Below are positions 41,456 to 52,559 of a stretch of DNA of 64,000 nt, one piece after another. The stretch is from Ascoidea asiatica (lineage: Eukaryota; Ascomycota; Saccharomycetes; Ascoideales; Ascoideaceae): the NCBI GenBank assembly GCA_001600695.1, contig BCKQ01000002.1, positions 806,001 to 870,000 on the forward strand. The letters run 5' to 3'. The position numbers were made by a program, and so were the translations under genes. The notes below the pieces were generated by a model. The model did no database searches. It was not told the origin of the DNA and saw only the letters and a list, made by a program, of their open reading frames with translations. The number at the start of each line of letters is the position of its first letter. The stretch's first letter is position 1.

Positions 41456-42274
41456 TTATACATATTCACAAGTTTTAATTGCACCTTTACAAATTATTTT
41501 TATAATATCAGTAATTAACCAATATGGTACAGCAGATTTTGCATCATTTTCAATTGCAATATCTAAATGTTCTAATTCTTGATCTCTAAAAATTTTAATA
41601 GTATTTTTTAAATTTTCAATTTCATTACTTTGTAAACCATTTATAAATAATATATTTTCATTATTTTCTTTATCAATTACATTAACATTATAATTATTCA
41701 TTAAATTTCTTAATTGATCATTATAATGATTACCAATTACAGTTTCAACAGCTACAGTACAAGCCATTGCACATTCTTTACTTACCATTCCAGTTACAAA
41801 ACCTAAACCAATAGCACCAATTCTCCAAAATGGAGTTATTAATGAAGGTCTAACTCTATATTTTGTTTGTAAATTATTAAAAGTATTATGATGATGAACT
41901 TCTTGTTCCCACATATGAGTTAAAATTTTTTTTAATTCTGGTTTTTTATGAATTAAAGCAAAAATTTGTCCTTGATAAATATAATTTGCACCTAATTCTC
42001 CAGCTTGATCAACTCTTATAACTTTATCTAAAAAAAATTTTTGATTTGAATTTAATTCTGTGAATTGAAAATTATCATTTTTGAATTTTATTAATTCATC
42101 TTTTTTATTTTCATCATTTGAAATTTCTTTTAATTTTAATAATTTTTCATTTTTAATCTCTTCTGATAATTGTTTTAATGTTGAAAAATTTGATTTAAAA
42201 TAAAATTGATTTGATTTAAAAAGTAATTTGGATAGCGCCGAATGAGATTGATTTATAGATCTTGTGGAATACAT
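41456..42274 (-). CDS. COQ7: Demethoxyubiquinone hydroxylase Coq7/Cat5
   Basis: Di-iron monooxygenase that makes the penultimate intermediate of ubiquinone on the matrix side of the mitochondrial inner membrane. 272 residues. The N-terminal 35 residues are Ser/Arg/Lys-rich without acids, a mitochondrial presequence. Iron ligands of the carboxylate-bridged di-iron family are all present: Glu93 (QAGELGA), Glu125-x-x-His128 (EVHH), Glu177 (VAVETVIGNHYNDQL) and Glu233-x-x-His236 (DQELEHLD). It is longer than S. cerevisiae Coq7 (233) owing to the N-terminal region 35-75. It converges with FRQ1 at 21 bp. Confidence 0.95.
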   Translation of the reverse strand: MYSTRSINQSHSALSKLLFKSNQFYFKSNFSTLKQLSEEIKNEKLLKLKEISNDENKKDELIKFKNDNFQFTELNSNQKFFLDKVIRVDQAGELGANYIYQGQIFALIHKKPELKKILTHMWEQEVHHHNTFNNLQTKYRVRPSLITPFWRIGAIGLGFVTGMVSKECAMACTVAVETVIGNHYNDQLRNLMNNYNVNVIDKENNENILFINGLQSNEIENLKNTIKIFRDQELEHLDIAIENDAKSAVPYWLITDIIKIICKGAIKTCEYV

Positions 42275-42786
42275 TTTCTACATTCATCCTACAATTGAAT
42301 TGAATTGAATTGAATTGAATTGAATTGAATTGAATAACAATAATTCAAATCATTTTCTTTTGAATCAATTGATTCTCTTTGATAAGTGATTTATCAATCG
42401 ACAATCCCCAACCCCAAACATACTAAAACAATATCCACTAAAACCTCATACAAATTACAAATTTCATTACCAGCATAAAAATCACCATATGAAAATGAAA
42501 ATCCGCAGAGGATGGTAACTATTACGTAATCTCACGTTTTATTCCTCATCTAAAAAGACTTTGAAGCAATTGTTGATGAAATTGACAATTACAAGAAACT
42601 ACAAAAAAACTACAAATAAAATATTTAATTTTATAAGAAAAGAGTTATCATTTATTATTTGTCTAGCTATATGCTTTACTAATTTAAAGTAAAATAAACA
42701 AAATTGATAATTAAGAAATAAGTATTTTTAAAACGAAAAAAAATACTAAAGCATACTCAAAGATATTCAAAGATAATGAAAGATAT
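42275..42786. other. COQ7 promoter and 3' flank of the NmrA-like gene
   Basis: 0.5 kb. It starts with a TGAAT tandem repeat just upstream of the COQ7 ATG (listed separately). A 14-bp perfect but AT-rich palindrome GAATCAATTGATTC lies at 42362-42375. No gene is seen. Confidence 0.5.
42296..42335. repeat. (TGAAT)8 microsatellite at the COQ7 start
   Basis: Eight perfect TGAAT units begin 22 bp upstream of the COQ7 ATG, within the expected 5' UTR or core promoter. Length changes would alter leader length. Confidence 0.95.
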
Positions 42787-43698
42787 CTAAAATTTACTCC
42801 ATTTAAAGTAAGATTCATTTGGATTAATTAATTCTTTTTCATTTGAAGAAAATGATAAACCATTATCAATACCTTGAGAACCAACAACTTGTAAATAAAA
42901 GAAAAAATCTTGCATTCTAAAACCGTTTTCTTTTAAAGTTAATTGAGCTTTTTTTAAAGCTTCATCATTTGATAAATAATTTTTATTAATTTTAATATTA
43001 TGATTTTTTTCATAATTTTCAATAACATCTTCTTGAGAAATTAAATCAGAAAAAATTCTAATTTTATTTGGTAAAATTTCATAATTATTTTTAAAATTTG
43101 TAATTATTGAAGCAATTGAATTTCCAATATCTTCAATTTTTGAAATTGCAAATTTTAAATTCTTTGGTTCTATTAAATTTGCAGATTTTGAATCAATTTC
43201 TGGATTATAACCAACAGAAAATAAAAGTTCATATAAAAATACATTTGGAATTGCAAATAATGAAGTTATAATATCAATTGTTTTAATATTTAAAGATCTT
43301 GATTTATTTGAATGTAAAGTTTTTTCATTTAAAATTGGTAAATATTTTTCAACTTTTGAAATTTCCATACCAAATTGAGATGGTATATATAATTTAATTG
43401 AATTTTTATTTAAAACCATTGCATCTAAAATTAAATTTTGATCAAAAGCAAATGGATTTGTTAAATTGATTACAACATTAACATTTTTAAAAGAATCTTT
43501 TAAAGTATTAATTTCTGATTTTGAATCAAATTTTTTATAAATAATTTCATTTGAATCTTTAAATTTTGATGGATCTCTTGTTAAAGCAATAACTGGTAAA
43601 TTAATTGAATTTTTAAAATTATCTGAAGTTAAAGCAGAAATTGTTGATTTACCTAAGAAACCATTAATACCTAAGATTGCAACAGTTGGTAATGACAT
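42787..43698 (-). CDS. NmrA-like NAD(P)-binding reductase
   Basis: 303-residue Rossmann-fold protein of the atypical short-chain dehydrogenase (NmrA/isoflavone-reductase-like) group. The N-terminal TVAILGINGFLGKST carries GxxGxxG (10-16). VIALTRDPSKF after the second strand and VNVVINLTNPFAFDQN at the fourth strand follow the family pattern. IKLYIPSQFGMEI corresponds to the (V/I)KRFxPSxFG motif of PCBER-type reductases. The usual Lys after that motif is not evident (SKVEKYLPIL is near), so catalysis versus redox sensing is open. No targeting sequence. Physiological substrate unknown. Confidence 0.75.
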   Translation of the reverse strand: MSLPTVAILGINGFLGKSTISALTSDNFKNSINLPVIALTRDPSKFKDSNEIIYKKFDSKSEINTLKDSFKNVNVVINLTNPFAFDQNLILDAMVLNKNSIKLYIPSQFGMEISKVEKYLPILNEKTLHSNKSRSLNIKTIDIITSLFAIPNVFLYELLFSVGYNPEIDSKSANLIEPKNLKFAISKIEDIGNSIASIITNFKNNYEILPNKIRIFSDLISQEDVIENYEKNHNIKINKNYLSNDEALKKAQLTLKENGFRMQDFFFYLQVVGSQGIDNGLSFSSNEKELINPNESYFKWSKF

Positions 43699-44568
43699 TT
43701 TAAATTTGATAAATAGTTAATAAGATTGAAAGACTAATAGATTGATTAAATTGATTGATTGATTAGATTAATTGAATTAATTGATTGATTGATTGATTGA
43801 TTGTAGTAAAGGAAATGAATTGATTGAAAACAAATATGACCTTAAAAGCTCATATTTATATTAATTATTATTCATTTAACCTTTCATTTGATTATTCATT
43901 TAATGATTCATTTGATTAATCATTGAAATACCAATTAATTGTCGAATTGCCATTTAATTGTCAGTTGAGTACATTGATTACCTATTCAATTGAATAATTA
44001 TTTATTCAAATGTAAGTTGATTAATAAGTAATTGACGATTATCTATGAAATGATTATAAATTCAATTACAAATTAAATAAAATATAGGTTAAATAAACAT
44101 TACTTTGCTAATCTATTGTTGGTGTTACTAATAATATTAATAATAATCAAAAGGGTCCTTGTCAGGTGACTGACATCAATTAGTAATGATTTGTAAGTGG
44201 CGGTGAAACTGAATTAGGTCTCCGAGGCTGAGTAAGAGCTTAGTCAGCGGGAAATTGTTGAATTTGGAACTCATCTCACATATGCCAATCAATGGAAACT
44301 GATAAAGTAATAAAGTAATAACAATAAAGTACAATTGATTGCAATAGACACTACATTATTACAATACTTTTCAATCTTTTTTGATGTTTTAATTCATAAC
44401 TTTCAAGAGAATATTAAATTAAATAATCTAGGTCAATATATTACAAAACAATTCTTGCTATATAACTTTCAATTGCTAATTAATAATCAATAAATATCAT
44501 TCATTCATTTCCCTCATCCAGAGTTATCCATCAATCAATTCATCAATTCATCTTTAGATTTCTAAACG
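43699..44568. other. Divergent promoter region NmrA-like / PEX29
   Basis: 0.87 kb. A TTGA-rich stretch (43740-43802) precedes the NmrA-like gene. A less AT-rich islet at 44155-44260 contains CGG-N18-CCG (44201-44224) and AGTCAGCGGG. No gene is seen. Confidence 0.5.
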
Positions 44569-47466
44569 ATGAATTCAGTTACAAATTTCTTAAATTCTTG
44601 GGATATATCAAATGATTCAAATGATACTCAATCAAGTAATAATACTCGTCCAATAACTAGGTCTACTACAAGTAGATCTAATTCAATTGCTACTAATAAA
44701 AGTAATAATATATCTTCTTCTTCCAATGATGATTCTTTAGCTTTTTTAAATTCAGGTTCTCATTCAAAATCAAATTCAAAATCAAATATATTAAATATTA
44801 ATAATAACAATAATAACAATGACTTAAATATAAAAAAATCTGTAAAATCTTCAAAATCTTCAAAATCTCCTAAATTATTAAATAAATCAAAATCTTCAAA
44901 ACTGTCTAAATCTCCTAAATCACATTCAAACTCGAACTTAAATTTAAAATCAAGTTCAAAATCTAATTTAAAATCAAAATCAAAATCAAAATCAAATTAT
45001 TCAATACCTTTTACTCAACAATTAACTGATAAATTCATGGAAAAATTATTTTTAATGGTATTACCAACTTCTTCGGAATTTAGTGAAAATAATGTTAAAA
45101 AAAGAATAAAAATTTCAAAAAATAGACCTCAACTATCAATTCCATTAATGTCTAAAAATGTAATATTATTAAATCAAAGATTATCAATTCCATTTAATAT
45201 TATTGATAATATAATTTTATTAATAAATTGGGAAAATCCATATAAAAATATTTTTTTATTATTAATCTTATCTCATTTTATTTTAAATCCAATTCCATTA
45301 TTATTTTCTTTTCCTTTTTTTTATATTATTTTTATATTAATATTACCTGCTTATTTAATAAAATATCCTATAAATACTTTAGATCCAATAAACACATCAA
45401 ATTCATCAAATTCTGATATTATGAAACCAATAAAAAAACCAATTTCAATAAGTCCAGTTCCGGAAATTTCAAAAGAATTTATATTAAATTTAACTGATTT
45501 ACAAAATCATACTTTATTATATGTTATTGCTTTTGATTATATTTCAAATATAGTTAATTATTTTGCATTTTGGGAAAATGATTCAATTTCTTCATTTTCT
45601 TTAATAGTCTTCTTAAGTTTATCAATTTTTAATTTATTCATTCTACCAAAGATTTATTTTAAAATTTTACCAATTTTAAAGATTTTTACAATTTTTTCTC
45701 TCTGGTTTTTAGCAATTTTAAGTCATCCAAAACAAAGAAATAAAAATTCAAATAATATTTTAAATTTTTTCAAAAAATCAAATTATTATAAAACAAGAAA
45801 ATCTTATATTAATAAAAATTATATAAAATTTCAATTGAAACTTTTTAATCATATAAAAAATCAATTTAATCTGAATTTAATTAGTAATTCAAATTTAAAT
45901 TTTTTAAATATTTATTTAAATGATTTAAAATTAGTTGAAATTTTTGAAATTCAATATTTTAATAATATTGAAAAAGAATGGAGTTCAACTATTTATTCAA
46001 CTGATTTTTTCACTAAAAATTCTTCAATTAGAAAATTTAAAAATTTACAAAAATTAAAATTTTTAAGAAATTCAAATAAAAATAATTTAGATTCAAATCA
46101 TAATGATTTAAATCTTGATGATAATAATCAACCTATAAAACCTTTAGTTTATTCAAATGATTTAAGACTTATTGAACCTCCAATTGGTTGGACTTTTTTA
46201 ACTGATGATGAAAGTGATTCTAATCAACAAAATAATAATCAAATTACTACTAATACTGATACTGTAGAAAAAAATACTATAGAAAAAAATGAAAGTTTAG
46301 GTGGTAGCTTGATTGATTCAATTACAAATACAATTATTGGAAATAGTGAAAGTACCGATCATAAAATCACTAATAAAGATAAAGATCAAATTTCGAAAAA
46401 TGTTAATGAAATGGATAAAAAAATATCAAAAAAAAAATCATTAAATTTATTAAATGAATCAAATCTGAAATCAAATCCAAGATCTTTATCAAATCGTCGT
46501 AAATCAAATCCACCAAAACCAAAACCACAATTAACAGAAAAAGAAAAAATTAATTCTAATTCTTTTATTAATGAAAAAGTAAAAGCAATTCCAGATTCAA
46601 ATTATCATTGGTGTTTAGATTTAAATCCAGAAAAATGGTGTAAAGAAAATTGTGTTTATGATATTTTGGATATTGATAATGATGAAAAATGGTGTTATGA
46701 TATAAATGAATCTACTGGTATAAAAAGTTATGAATTCAGAAGAAGAAGATGGTTACGTTATGTGACTAGAACTACAGATTATAATGAAACTGATCTAAAA
46801 AATGAATTATCTAAAAGAACATTTGAAAAAGAAATAAATAAATTGAACTTATCATTAGATGAAAACTCTTCTGATATAGATTCTGATTATAGTTCTGATT
46901 CAGATTTACATTCAAATGCTAGTTTAAATTCAGATTCAAAATCAATTAACAGCTCAGCAAATTATACTGATGATGATGATAATAATAATGATTCAGATAT
47001 GAGTGAGGATAATTCTATGAGTCGAAAAACAACCAATTCAAGTCATAATGAACTTGATGAAAATAATCTTAATAATGAACTTTATAATTTACTTAAGACC
47101 AGCTCCTATGAGGATAATAAACAAAATAATTCAACGAATGCATCACCTTTAGGAGCTTTAAATTCCTTAAATACTCTTCAAAAATTCAATCCATTGTATG
47201 GCTCTAAAAATATGATCAACACAAATGGTAGTAACAACAATAATAATATTCTGGAAGATAATCTTTTGCGGAATGGAGGAGAATCCAATAAAGAGAAACG
47301 AAAAACAGCAAGCAGCTTATTATTTGATTTATTTACTGAAAATGAAGAAAAGTTAGATAAACAAACGGCTGTAGTAAATTCAAATTCTGCATCAACTGGT
47401 CCTTTTACAAAATGGACTAAAAACTTAACTGATTCTTATACTAAAAGAAACACTACACATTTTTAA
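44569..47466 (+). CDS. PEX29: Peroxisomal/ER dysferlin-domain protein Pex29
   Basis: Pex29 and its paralogues sit at ER-peroxisome contact sites and control peroxisome number and size. 965 residues. The Met-Asn-Ser-Val-Thr-Asn-Phe start, the LTDKFMEKLFLMVLPTSS helix, the RPQLSIPLMSKNVILLNQRL segment and PVPEISKEFILNLTDLQNHT are characteristic of the Pex28/29 branch. Hydrophobic spans lie at about 217-265 and 325-385. A split dysferlin domain follows: the DysF-N-like FEIQYFNNIEKEWSSTIYS and PPIGWTFLTDD, and the DysF-C-like YHWCLDLNPEKWC ... YEFRRRRWLRYV (about 680-730). Long Ser/Asn-rich inserts and a disordered C-terminus make it considerably longer than the S. cerevisiae protein (about 554). 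Confidence 0.88.
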   Translation: MNSVTNFLNSWDISNDSNDTQSSNNTRPITRSTTSRSNSIATNKSNNISSSSNDDSLAFLNSGSHSKSNSKSNILNINNNNNNNDLNIKKSVKSSKSSKSPKLLNKSKSSKLSKSPKSHSNSNLNLKSSSKSNLKSKSKSKSNYSIPFTQQLTDKFMEKLFLMVLPTSSEFSENNVKKRIKISKNRPQLSIPLMSKNVILLNQRLSIPFNIIDNIILLINWENPYKNIFLLLILSHFILNPIPLLFSFPFFYIIFILILPAYLIKYPINTLDPINTSNSSNSDIMKPIKKPISISPVPEISKEFILNLTDLQNHTLLYVIAFDYISNIVNYFAFWENDSISSFSLIVFLSLSIFNLFILPKIYFKILPILKIFTIFSLWFLAILSHPKQRNKNSNNILNFFKKSNYYKTRKSYINKNYIKFQLKLFNHIKNQFNLNLISNSNLNFLNIYLNDLKLVEIFEIQYFNNIEKEWSSTIYSTDFFTKNSSIRKFKNLQKLKFLRNSNKNNLDSNHNDLNLDDNNQPIKPLVYSNDLRLIEPPIGWTFLTDDESDSNQQNNNQITTNTDTVEKNTIEKNESLGGSLIDSITNTIIGNSESTDHKITNKDKDQISKNVNEMDKKISKKKSLNLLNESNLKSNPRSLSNRRKSNPPKPKPQLTEKEKINSNSFINEKVKAIPDSNYHWCLDLNPEKWCKENCVYDILDIDNDEKWCYDINESTGIKSYEFRRRRWLRYVTRTTDYNETDLKNELSKRTFEKEINKLNLSLDENSSDIDSDYSSDSDLHSNASLNSDSKSINSSANYTDDDDNNNDSDMSEDNSMSRKTTNSSHNELDENNLNNELYNLLKTSSYEDNKQNNSTNASPLGALNSLNTLQKFNPLYGSKNMINTNGSNNNNNILEDNLLRNGGESNKEKRKTASSLLFDLFTENEEKLDKQTAVVNSNSASTGPFTKWTKNLTDSYTKRNTTHF

Positions 47467-48078
47467 ATATTTGGTGAGAATATCAGCTGTAAATATGAAT
47501 ATGATTTAATGATCAAAAACTAAATACTTTCAAGTATATAATGTATTAATGAATTTAACGGATTTTTATGACTCAAGAAAATTGGTGGCCGAAACTGTAA
47601 AAAATACAAAAAAAGATATTACGAAAATGAATTTATTGATATTGAATATCGTCAAAAAAAAAAAAAAAAAAACATTAATGGGAGGTGATTCGACTCGCAA
47701 GCTATATATTTTGTAGTGTTCCAAAAATAAGAAGAAAAATAAAATGCCAGGATAAATAATTATAGATGATTTTAAAGATTTAAAGAATGTTAAATTGTTT
47801 TACAAAGCAAGAATAAAAATAAAAGAAAAAATTAAAACCTTAAAACAAAAAGAAAAGTAAGCAATAATCTAAAACAAAAACCAGTTAATCTCATTCCATA
47901 AAAAACGATATTTAGACTCTTAACAAAAAATTAAAATTAGAAACAAATACGAAAATTATTGAAAAAAAAATTAAAATTAAAAAAATCTAGCGGGGTTTGT
48001 TTATAGCAACAACAAGAAAACAAAGCAAAGAAATAAATATCATATATCAGAAAAAATGAATTTTTGTTCAGAAAACTT
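47467..48078. other. Convergent 3' spacer PEX29 / TRP-like gene
   Basis: 0.6 kb, AT-rich, with an A19 run at 47654-47672 followed by GGGAGGTGATTCGACTCGC. The GATTCGACTC resembles a tRNA B box, but no tRNA body surrounds it. No gene is seen. Confidence 0.5.
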
Positions 48079-51000
48079 TTAGGAATTGGACCGTGAAGTT
48101 TTATATTGTCCAGAATTATCTAAAATATCTTCCACAGAATTACTGAATTCATATATGTTATCATTTCTGGGGTTTATACTTTGCCTTTCAAAGTCAAAGT
48201 CATCAAATTCGTCATCATCAGCAATGGTAGATACTAACCTGGAATTTCTTCCATTAGATAAGCCAATCGAATCTGTAGTACTTATTACATCAAATGTAGA
48301 TGCAATGCTGGATCTATTGACATTTCTTATTATTTTTGGAGGTTCTGAAATTCTATTTGAAGGAATTGATCGTCGACTTAGTGATCGGAAACTATTTTCT
48401 TCTACTATGTCTTCTTCCAGTATTCTATGATGAGCAAGATCATTATATTTGCCTTGATTTAGGTCAATTACATTATTGAATGAAGTCTGCTTCAAATTTC
48501 CTATATTTGCTTTACTAAAAGTAGAATTCATATCATCTAAATAACTAGCTCTGAAACTTGCAGGAGTTTTAGGCGTTATTAAAGGTTCATTATTTGAATC
48601 AGAAGGAGAAGGCTTATCCAGTTCAATTCCCAATGCACTTCTTGGCTGAACAACTAATTGATGAGGTCTCCTTACTTGAAACCCACTAGATCCAAGTGCT
48701 TTAATATTATCTTCTGGTTTTTTCAAACCCAACTTCACTAAAACATTATCAAATATCTTTTTATTGATCCATTTGTCAACATTAACACCATTGGAATGTT
48801 TTAAAACAGGTTTTTCATCAAGAGGATTCGCCAATTTATCTGTAGTCTTATCTCTGGCATCCCAAAGTCTTTTGACTTCGGGGTCTGGATCTAAAACACT
48901 TCCTCTATATTTATATATATCACTTTCTCGAACAGTATAATCAACATCAGATCTTTTTTGATAAGGTCCTAATAATAAATCATATGAAGTATGTTTACTT
49001 GATGAATTAATTTGAGAAAAATTATTATCAGATGAATCTCTTCTTAATAAATGTCTACTATCAGATAAATTTGTTGAAGGAGATTTTGAATAATAAACTG
49101 ACAGAGCATGTGGTGTTCTATAAAAAGCAGAATTATTTCCACCATAAGTTGGAGATAATTCATTTAAAAGTGGATTACTATTCCTAAGAGATGCTGTAGT
49201 TGAAGTTCTTTTTTCAGGATCTAATGAATTTGATAAATTTCCAGGAATATATGAAATACTTGTTGAATAATTAATTCCAGATTGATTTTCATTTGTTTCT
49301 GAATTTTCAATATATAAAGTTCCATTATTATATCTTCTTATACTTATTATTGTTTGAGTGAAAGAATAAATTGATTTTAAAAAAATTAAAAGAATTAATA
49401 AAGCATGTAATACAAATTGAGTTATTGCAATATATGATTTCTTTCTTTCAGATATATCTAATTGATTTAAAAAAGCAATATTAAAGAATAAAGTACTAAT
49501 TTTAAAAATTGAAATCAAAGAACAATTAAAAGATTTACCAGATTTTGCAAAAAAAGGCTGAATAGTTAAAATTGCAAATAATTGTAAAACTTCTAATACT
49601 GATAAAAATATAATTTGAGCTAAACCAGATTTTTGTAAACAAGAAATAACAACAGATTTTAAAAAAGTTAATAATAAATCAATTGAGATATAATATAATC
49701 TATTTGGAGTATATGAATTAAAAATAACACCATAAACGGAAATTAATTTTAAAGAAGAATATATTTTTCTTTGATTAAAATTTTTCTTATTAAAAATATA
49801 TTTAGATGCAAAATAACAAGCATTTATAACCCAAAATAGAACTAAAATTAAACCTATGATACTTGTAACTATAGAATATTTAGGATAAAAAGAATCTAAT
49901 GGTTGTGAAGAACCAACAATTAAATCTGAAGATGGAGGAATTTGATGATCATTATAAAATTTTTGATCAATAAATATATAAAATTGATATAAACTTATGA
50001 TTAAAAAAGGTGAAGAGAAATAGATATAAAAACTTCTAAAAAAAACTCCGAGACAAAAAAATAAAATTTTTAACCAAAATTTAGAAAAAATTTCTTGATT
50101 TATAATTTCAGTCTGAGTTGTTTTTGTAGAAGATACTGAATTTCTATTTTTTCTATTATTTATATTATTGTTTAAATTGTATAAATTATTATTACTATTA
50201 TTATTACTATTATTTTTGCTATTGTTATTACTATTAGTATTACTATTTGGATTACTATTATCTATATTAGTATTAATTGTACTATTAATGGTACTATTAT
50301 TATTATGAAAATTAGAGAAAAAACTTAAAGATTTTGAATGATCTCTTGAATGATTTCTTGAATGAGGTATTGAAGGAATAGATAAATGATTTGGTAATAA
50401 TTTTGAAGAATGTTTTTGAGGATTATTATCATAAATATCTTTATCATTTGAAATACTATTTCTTTTTTTATTACCAATATTATTAGTATCAGTGGTAATA
50501 ATTGTAGTATTATTGGTAATGATTTTAATTAATAAAATTATAATTGAATAAAATAAGAAATAAAATATATTTATAATTGCTAAAAAAATCATAAAATTTT
50601 TCCAAATATTATTAATTGTAAAAGAATTTAATAATAAATTAAGATTATTTGAATTTAAATAAATATTATCATTTAAGAAATAATTTTTAGTAAAAATTTT
50701 TAAAAAAAAATCATAAAATGATAAAGTTGACCAATTTAAAGAATTTAATAAAATTGGTTGATAAAAACCAGGATAATTTAAATTTAAAGAACCATTAAAA
50801 TAAATAAATTGATAATAATTTAATAAATCTGAGAAAAATGGATTTAAATGATTTAATAAAGATTCATTACAAATTGTTGAGACTATTAAAAGAAAAGGAT
50901 TTTTTGATTCTTGATATGGAGAAAAAATTAAAGTAAAATTATTAAATAAATAAATTAAAATTAAAATAGTTAATGGTATGATTAAAATTATTAAAGATAA

Positions 51001-51927
51001 AAATTTTGGTAATTTTGGAGTTATAATTGATTTTATACAAGATAATAAATTTGAATTTTTTTGATTTGATAATATTGAAAATCTTAATGAAAAAGAACCT
51101 AAATTTGTGAAATTTGATAAAGATTGAAAATAATTTATATCAAAAATATTTGAATTATTAATTGGACATATATCTTGATTATAAGAGAAATTTAAATTTG
51201 AAGATAATTGATAAAAATTTGGATTAAAAGAATCATAATCATATAAAGGAGGAAAAATATTATTAGTATTTGAATTTGAATTTGAATTTTTTAATAGCTT
51301 ATTATTTTTATTATTTTTATTATTATTATGATAAGATTGATTAAAATTATAATTTGAATTTGAAGATATTGAATTTAAAGATAATTTATTTGAAGTTGAA
51401 TCATTATTTGAGTATGGAGAAGATATAATATTACAAAATCTAATATATTGATCTAAAACATCACCGGAGATGAATTCTAATTGAACATGTAAAGTTGTAT
51501 ATTTATTTGAAGATTGATTAATATCAGTAATTTGAGTTAAATTAGTTGCAAAAGATTGATTATTATTATTAATATTATTTTGTATAGTATTATTATTATG
51601 ATTATTAAAAGATGGATTGAAAATTGAATTTAATTTTATGAATATATCATTATAATGAGGATTATAATAAGCATGAATTTGAGGTATTTGAATATTTAAT
51701 AAATCATTTGAATTTGTATATGAATCATAACAATTTATTGGTTTTATTAAAGCAGAATTTATTAAAAATATATTAAAATTAAAAATTATTAAAAAAATTA
51801 AGATTGAATTTAATTTTAATGAATTTAATATATTTGAAATTTTGAAATTTTTTTTCTTGAAATGATTTTGATTATTATGATTATTATGATTATTAAATGA
51901 TATTATTGTAGAATTAAGCGATTGCAT
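48079..51927 (-). CDS. TRP-like multispanning membrane protein (Flc/YOR365C/Pkd2 type)
   Basis: Fungal TRP/Flc-like proteins have an N-terminal lipid-binding ML-like lumenal domain and about nine membrane spans. They act in calcium, lipid or flavin homeostasis at ER or plasma membrane. Here a signal anchor (about 38-58) precedes a lumenal domain (60-300) with paired cysteines. Hydrophobic spans follow, near 308-328, 448-470 and a dense group at 620-880. The segment NLNYPGFYQPILLNSLNWST is the family's YPGFYQP signature before the channel-like core. An Asn/Ser-rich loop is inserted at about 475-615. The C-terminal ~380 residues are a cytosolic Ser-rich tail. At 1282 residues it is much longer than S. 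cerevisiae relatives (about 700-800). The specific orthologue is uncertain. Confidence 0.75.
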   Translation of the reverse strand: MQSLNSTIISFNNHNNHNNQNHFKKKNFKISNILNSLKLNSILIFLIIFNFNIFLINSALIKPINCYDSYTNSNDLLNIQIPQIHAYYNPHYNDIFIKLNSIFNPSFNNHNNNTIQNNINNNNQSFATNLTQITDINQSSNKYTTLHVQLEFISGDVLDQYIRFCNIISSPYSNNDSTSNKLSLNSISSNSNYNFNQSYHNNNKNNKNNKLLKNSNSNSNTNNIFPPLYDYDSFNPNFYQLSSNLNFSYNQDICPINNSNIFDINYFQSLSNFTNLGSFSLRFSILSNQKNSNLLSCIKSIITPKLPKFLSLIILIIPLTILILIYLFNNFTLIFSPYQESKNPFLLIVSTICNESLLNHLNPFFSDLLNYYQFIYFNGSLNLNYPGFYQPILLNSLNWSTLSFYDFFLKIFTKNYFLNDNIYLNSNNLNLLLNSFTINNIWKNFMIFLAIINIFYFLFYSIIILLIKIITNNTTIITTDTNNIGNKKRNSISNDKDIYDNNPQKHSSKLLPNHLSIPSIPHSRNHSRDHSKSLSFFSNFHNNNSTINSTINTNIDNSNPNSNTNSNNNSKNNSNNNSNNNLYNLNNNINNRKNRNSVSSTKTTQTEIINQEIFSKFWLKILFFCLGVFFRSFYIYFSSPFLIISLYQFYIFIDQKFYNDHQIPPSSDLIVGSSQPLDSFYPKYSIVTSIIGLILVLFWVINACYFASKYIFNKKNFNQRKIYSSLKLISVYGVIFNSYTPNRLYYISIDLLLTFLKSVVISCLQKSGLAQIIFLSVLEVLQLFAILTIQPFFAKSGKSFNCSLISIFKISTLFFNIAFLNQLDISERKKSYIAITQFVLHALLILLIFLKSIYSFTQTIISIRRYNNGTLYIENSETNENQSGINYSTSISYIPGNLSNSLDPEKRTSTTASLRNSNPLLNELSPTYGGNNSAFYRTPHALSVYYSKSPSTNLSDSRHLLRRDSSDNNFSQINSSSKHTSYDLLLGPYQKRSDVDYTVRESDIYKYRGSVLDPDPEVKRLWDARDKTTDKLANPLDEKPVLKHSNGVNVDKWINKKIFDNVLVKLGLKKPEDNIKALGSSGFQVRRPHQLVVQPRSALGIELDKPSPSDSNNEPLITPKTPASFRASYLDDMNSTFSKANIGNLKQTSFNNVIDLNQGKYNDLAHHRILEEDIVEENSFRSLSRRSIPSNRISEPPKIIRNVNRSSIASTFDVISTTDSIGLSNGRNSRLVSTIADDDEFDDFDFERQSINPRNDNIYEFSNSVEDILDNSGQYKTSRSNS

Positions 51928-52559
51928 AATAAAAAAATTATTAAATATGAAAGCATATATATTTTATAATATATTCTTTATATAATGTTATGTTTTTATA
52001 CATAAATATTTATTTAAATATGGAAGTGATTAGTGATTCATTTAGATTTTTTATATGAGATTTAAAATTGAAATTAAGATTGATTAAGATTGATTAAAAT
52101 TGATTAAAAATGATATAAAATTGAATTGGATTATAAATTATGAAAATATATACTGTATATATAAATGAAGAATATGAATATGAATACAGATTTTGAGATT
52201 TGAAGATATTGATTGAATCTTTCCTTTATTGAATTCTTGTAATCTTTTGGATTATGTATTCTTTATGATTATATTCTTTGATATATTTTGATGTATTTTT
52301 TGATATTGTATTATTCTTTGATAAAAGTATTACTTTCTGATAAAATATTTGATATAAGTTATAATAAAGATTGTTGTTAGATTATTTATTCAAAGCAGCT
52401 TTGTCAGATACCAATTAGTCCATTCATTTAATATATTGAAATATTCCAGCACTCAGAGCAGGAGCAGGAGCAGGAGCAGAAACAGTAACTGAACAGTAAC
52501 ATTGGTAACTAAGCAGTTAGCCTTAGATTGCTACTAAAAAAATAAAATAAAGGCTGAGC

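Noticed and set aside
44201..44224. CGG-N18-CCG upstream of PEX29, resembling an oleate response element
   Set aside because: Spacing fits, but the required TNA next to the CGG is absent on either strand.
47683..47700. tRNA B-box-like GATTCGACTCGC
   Set aside because: No A box, cloverleaf or acceptor stem can be formed with the flanking AT-rich DNA.
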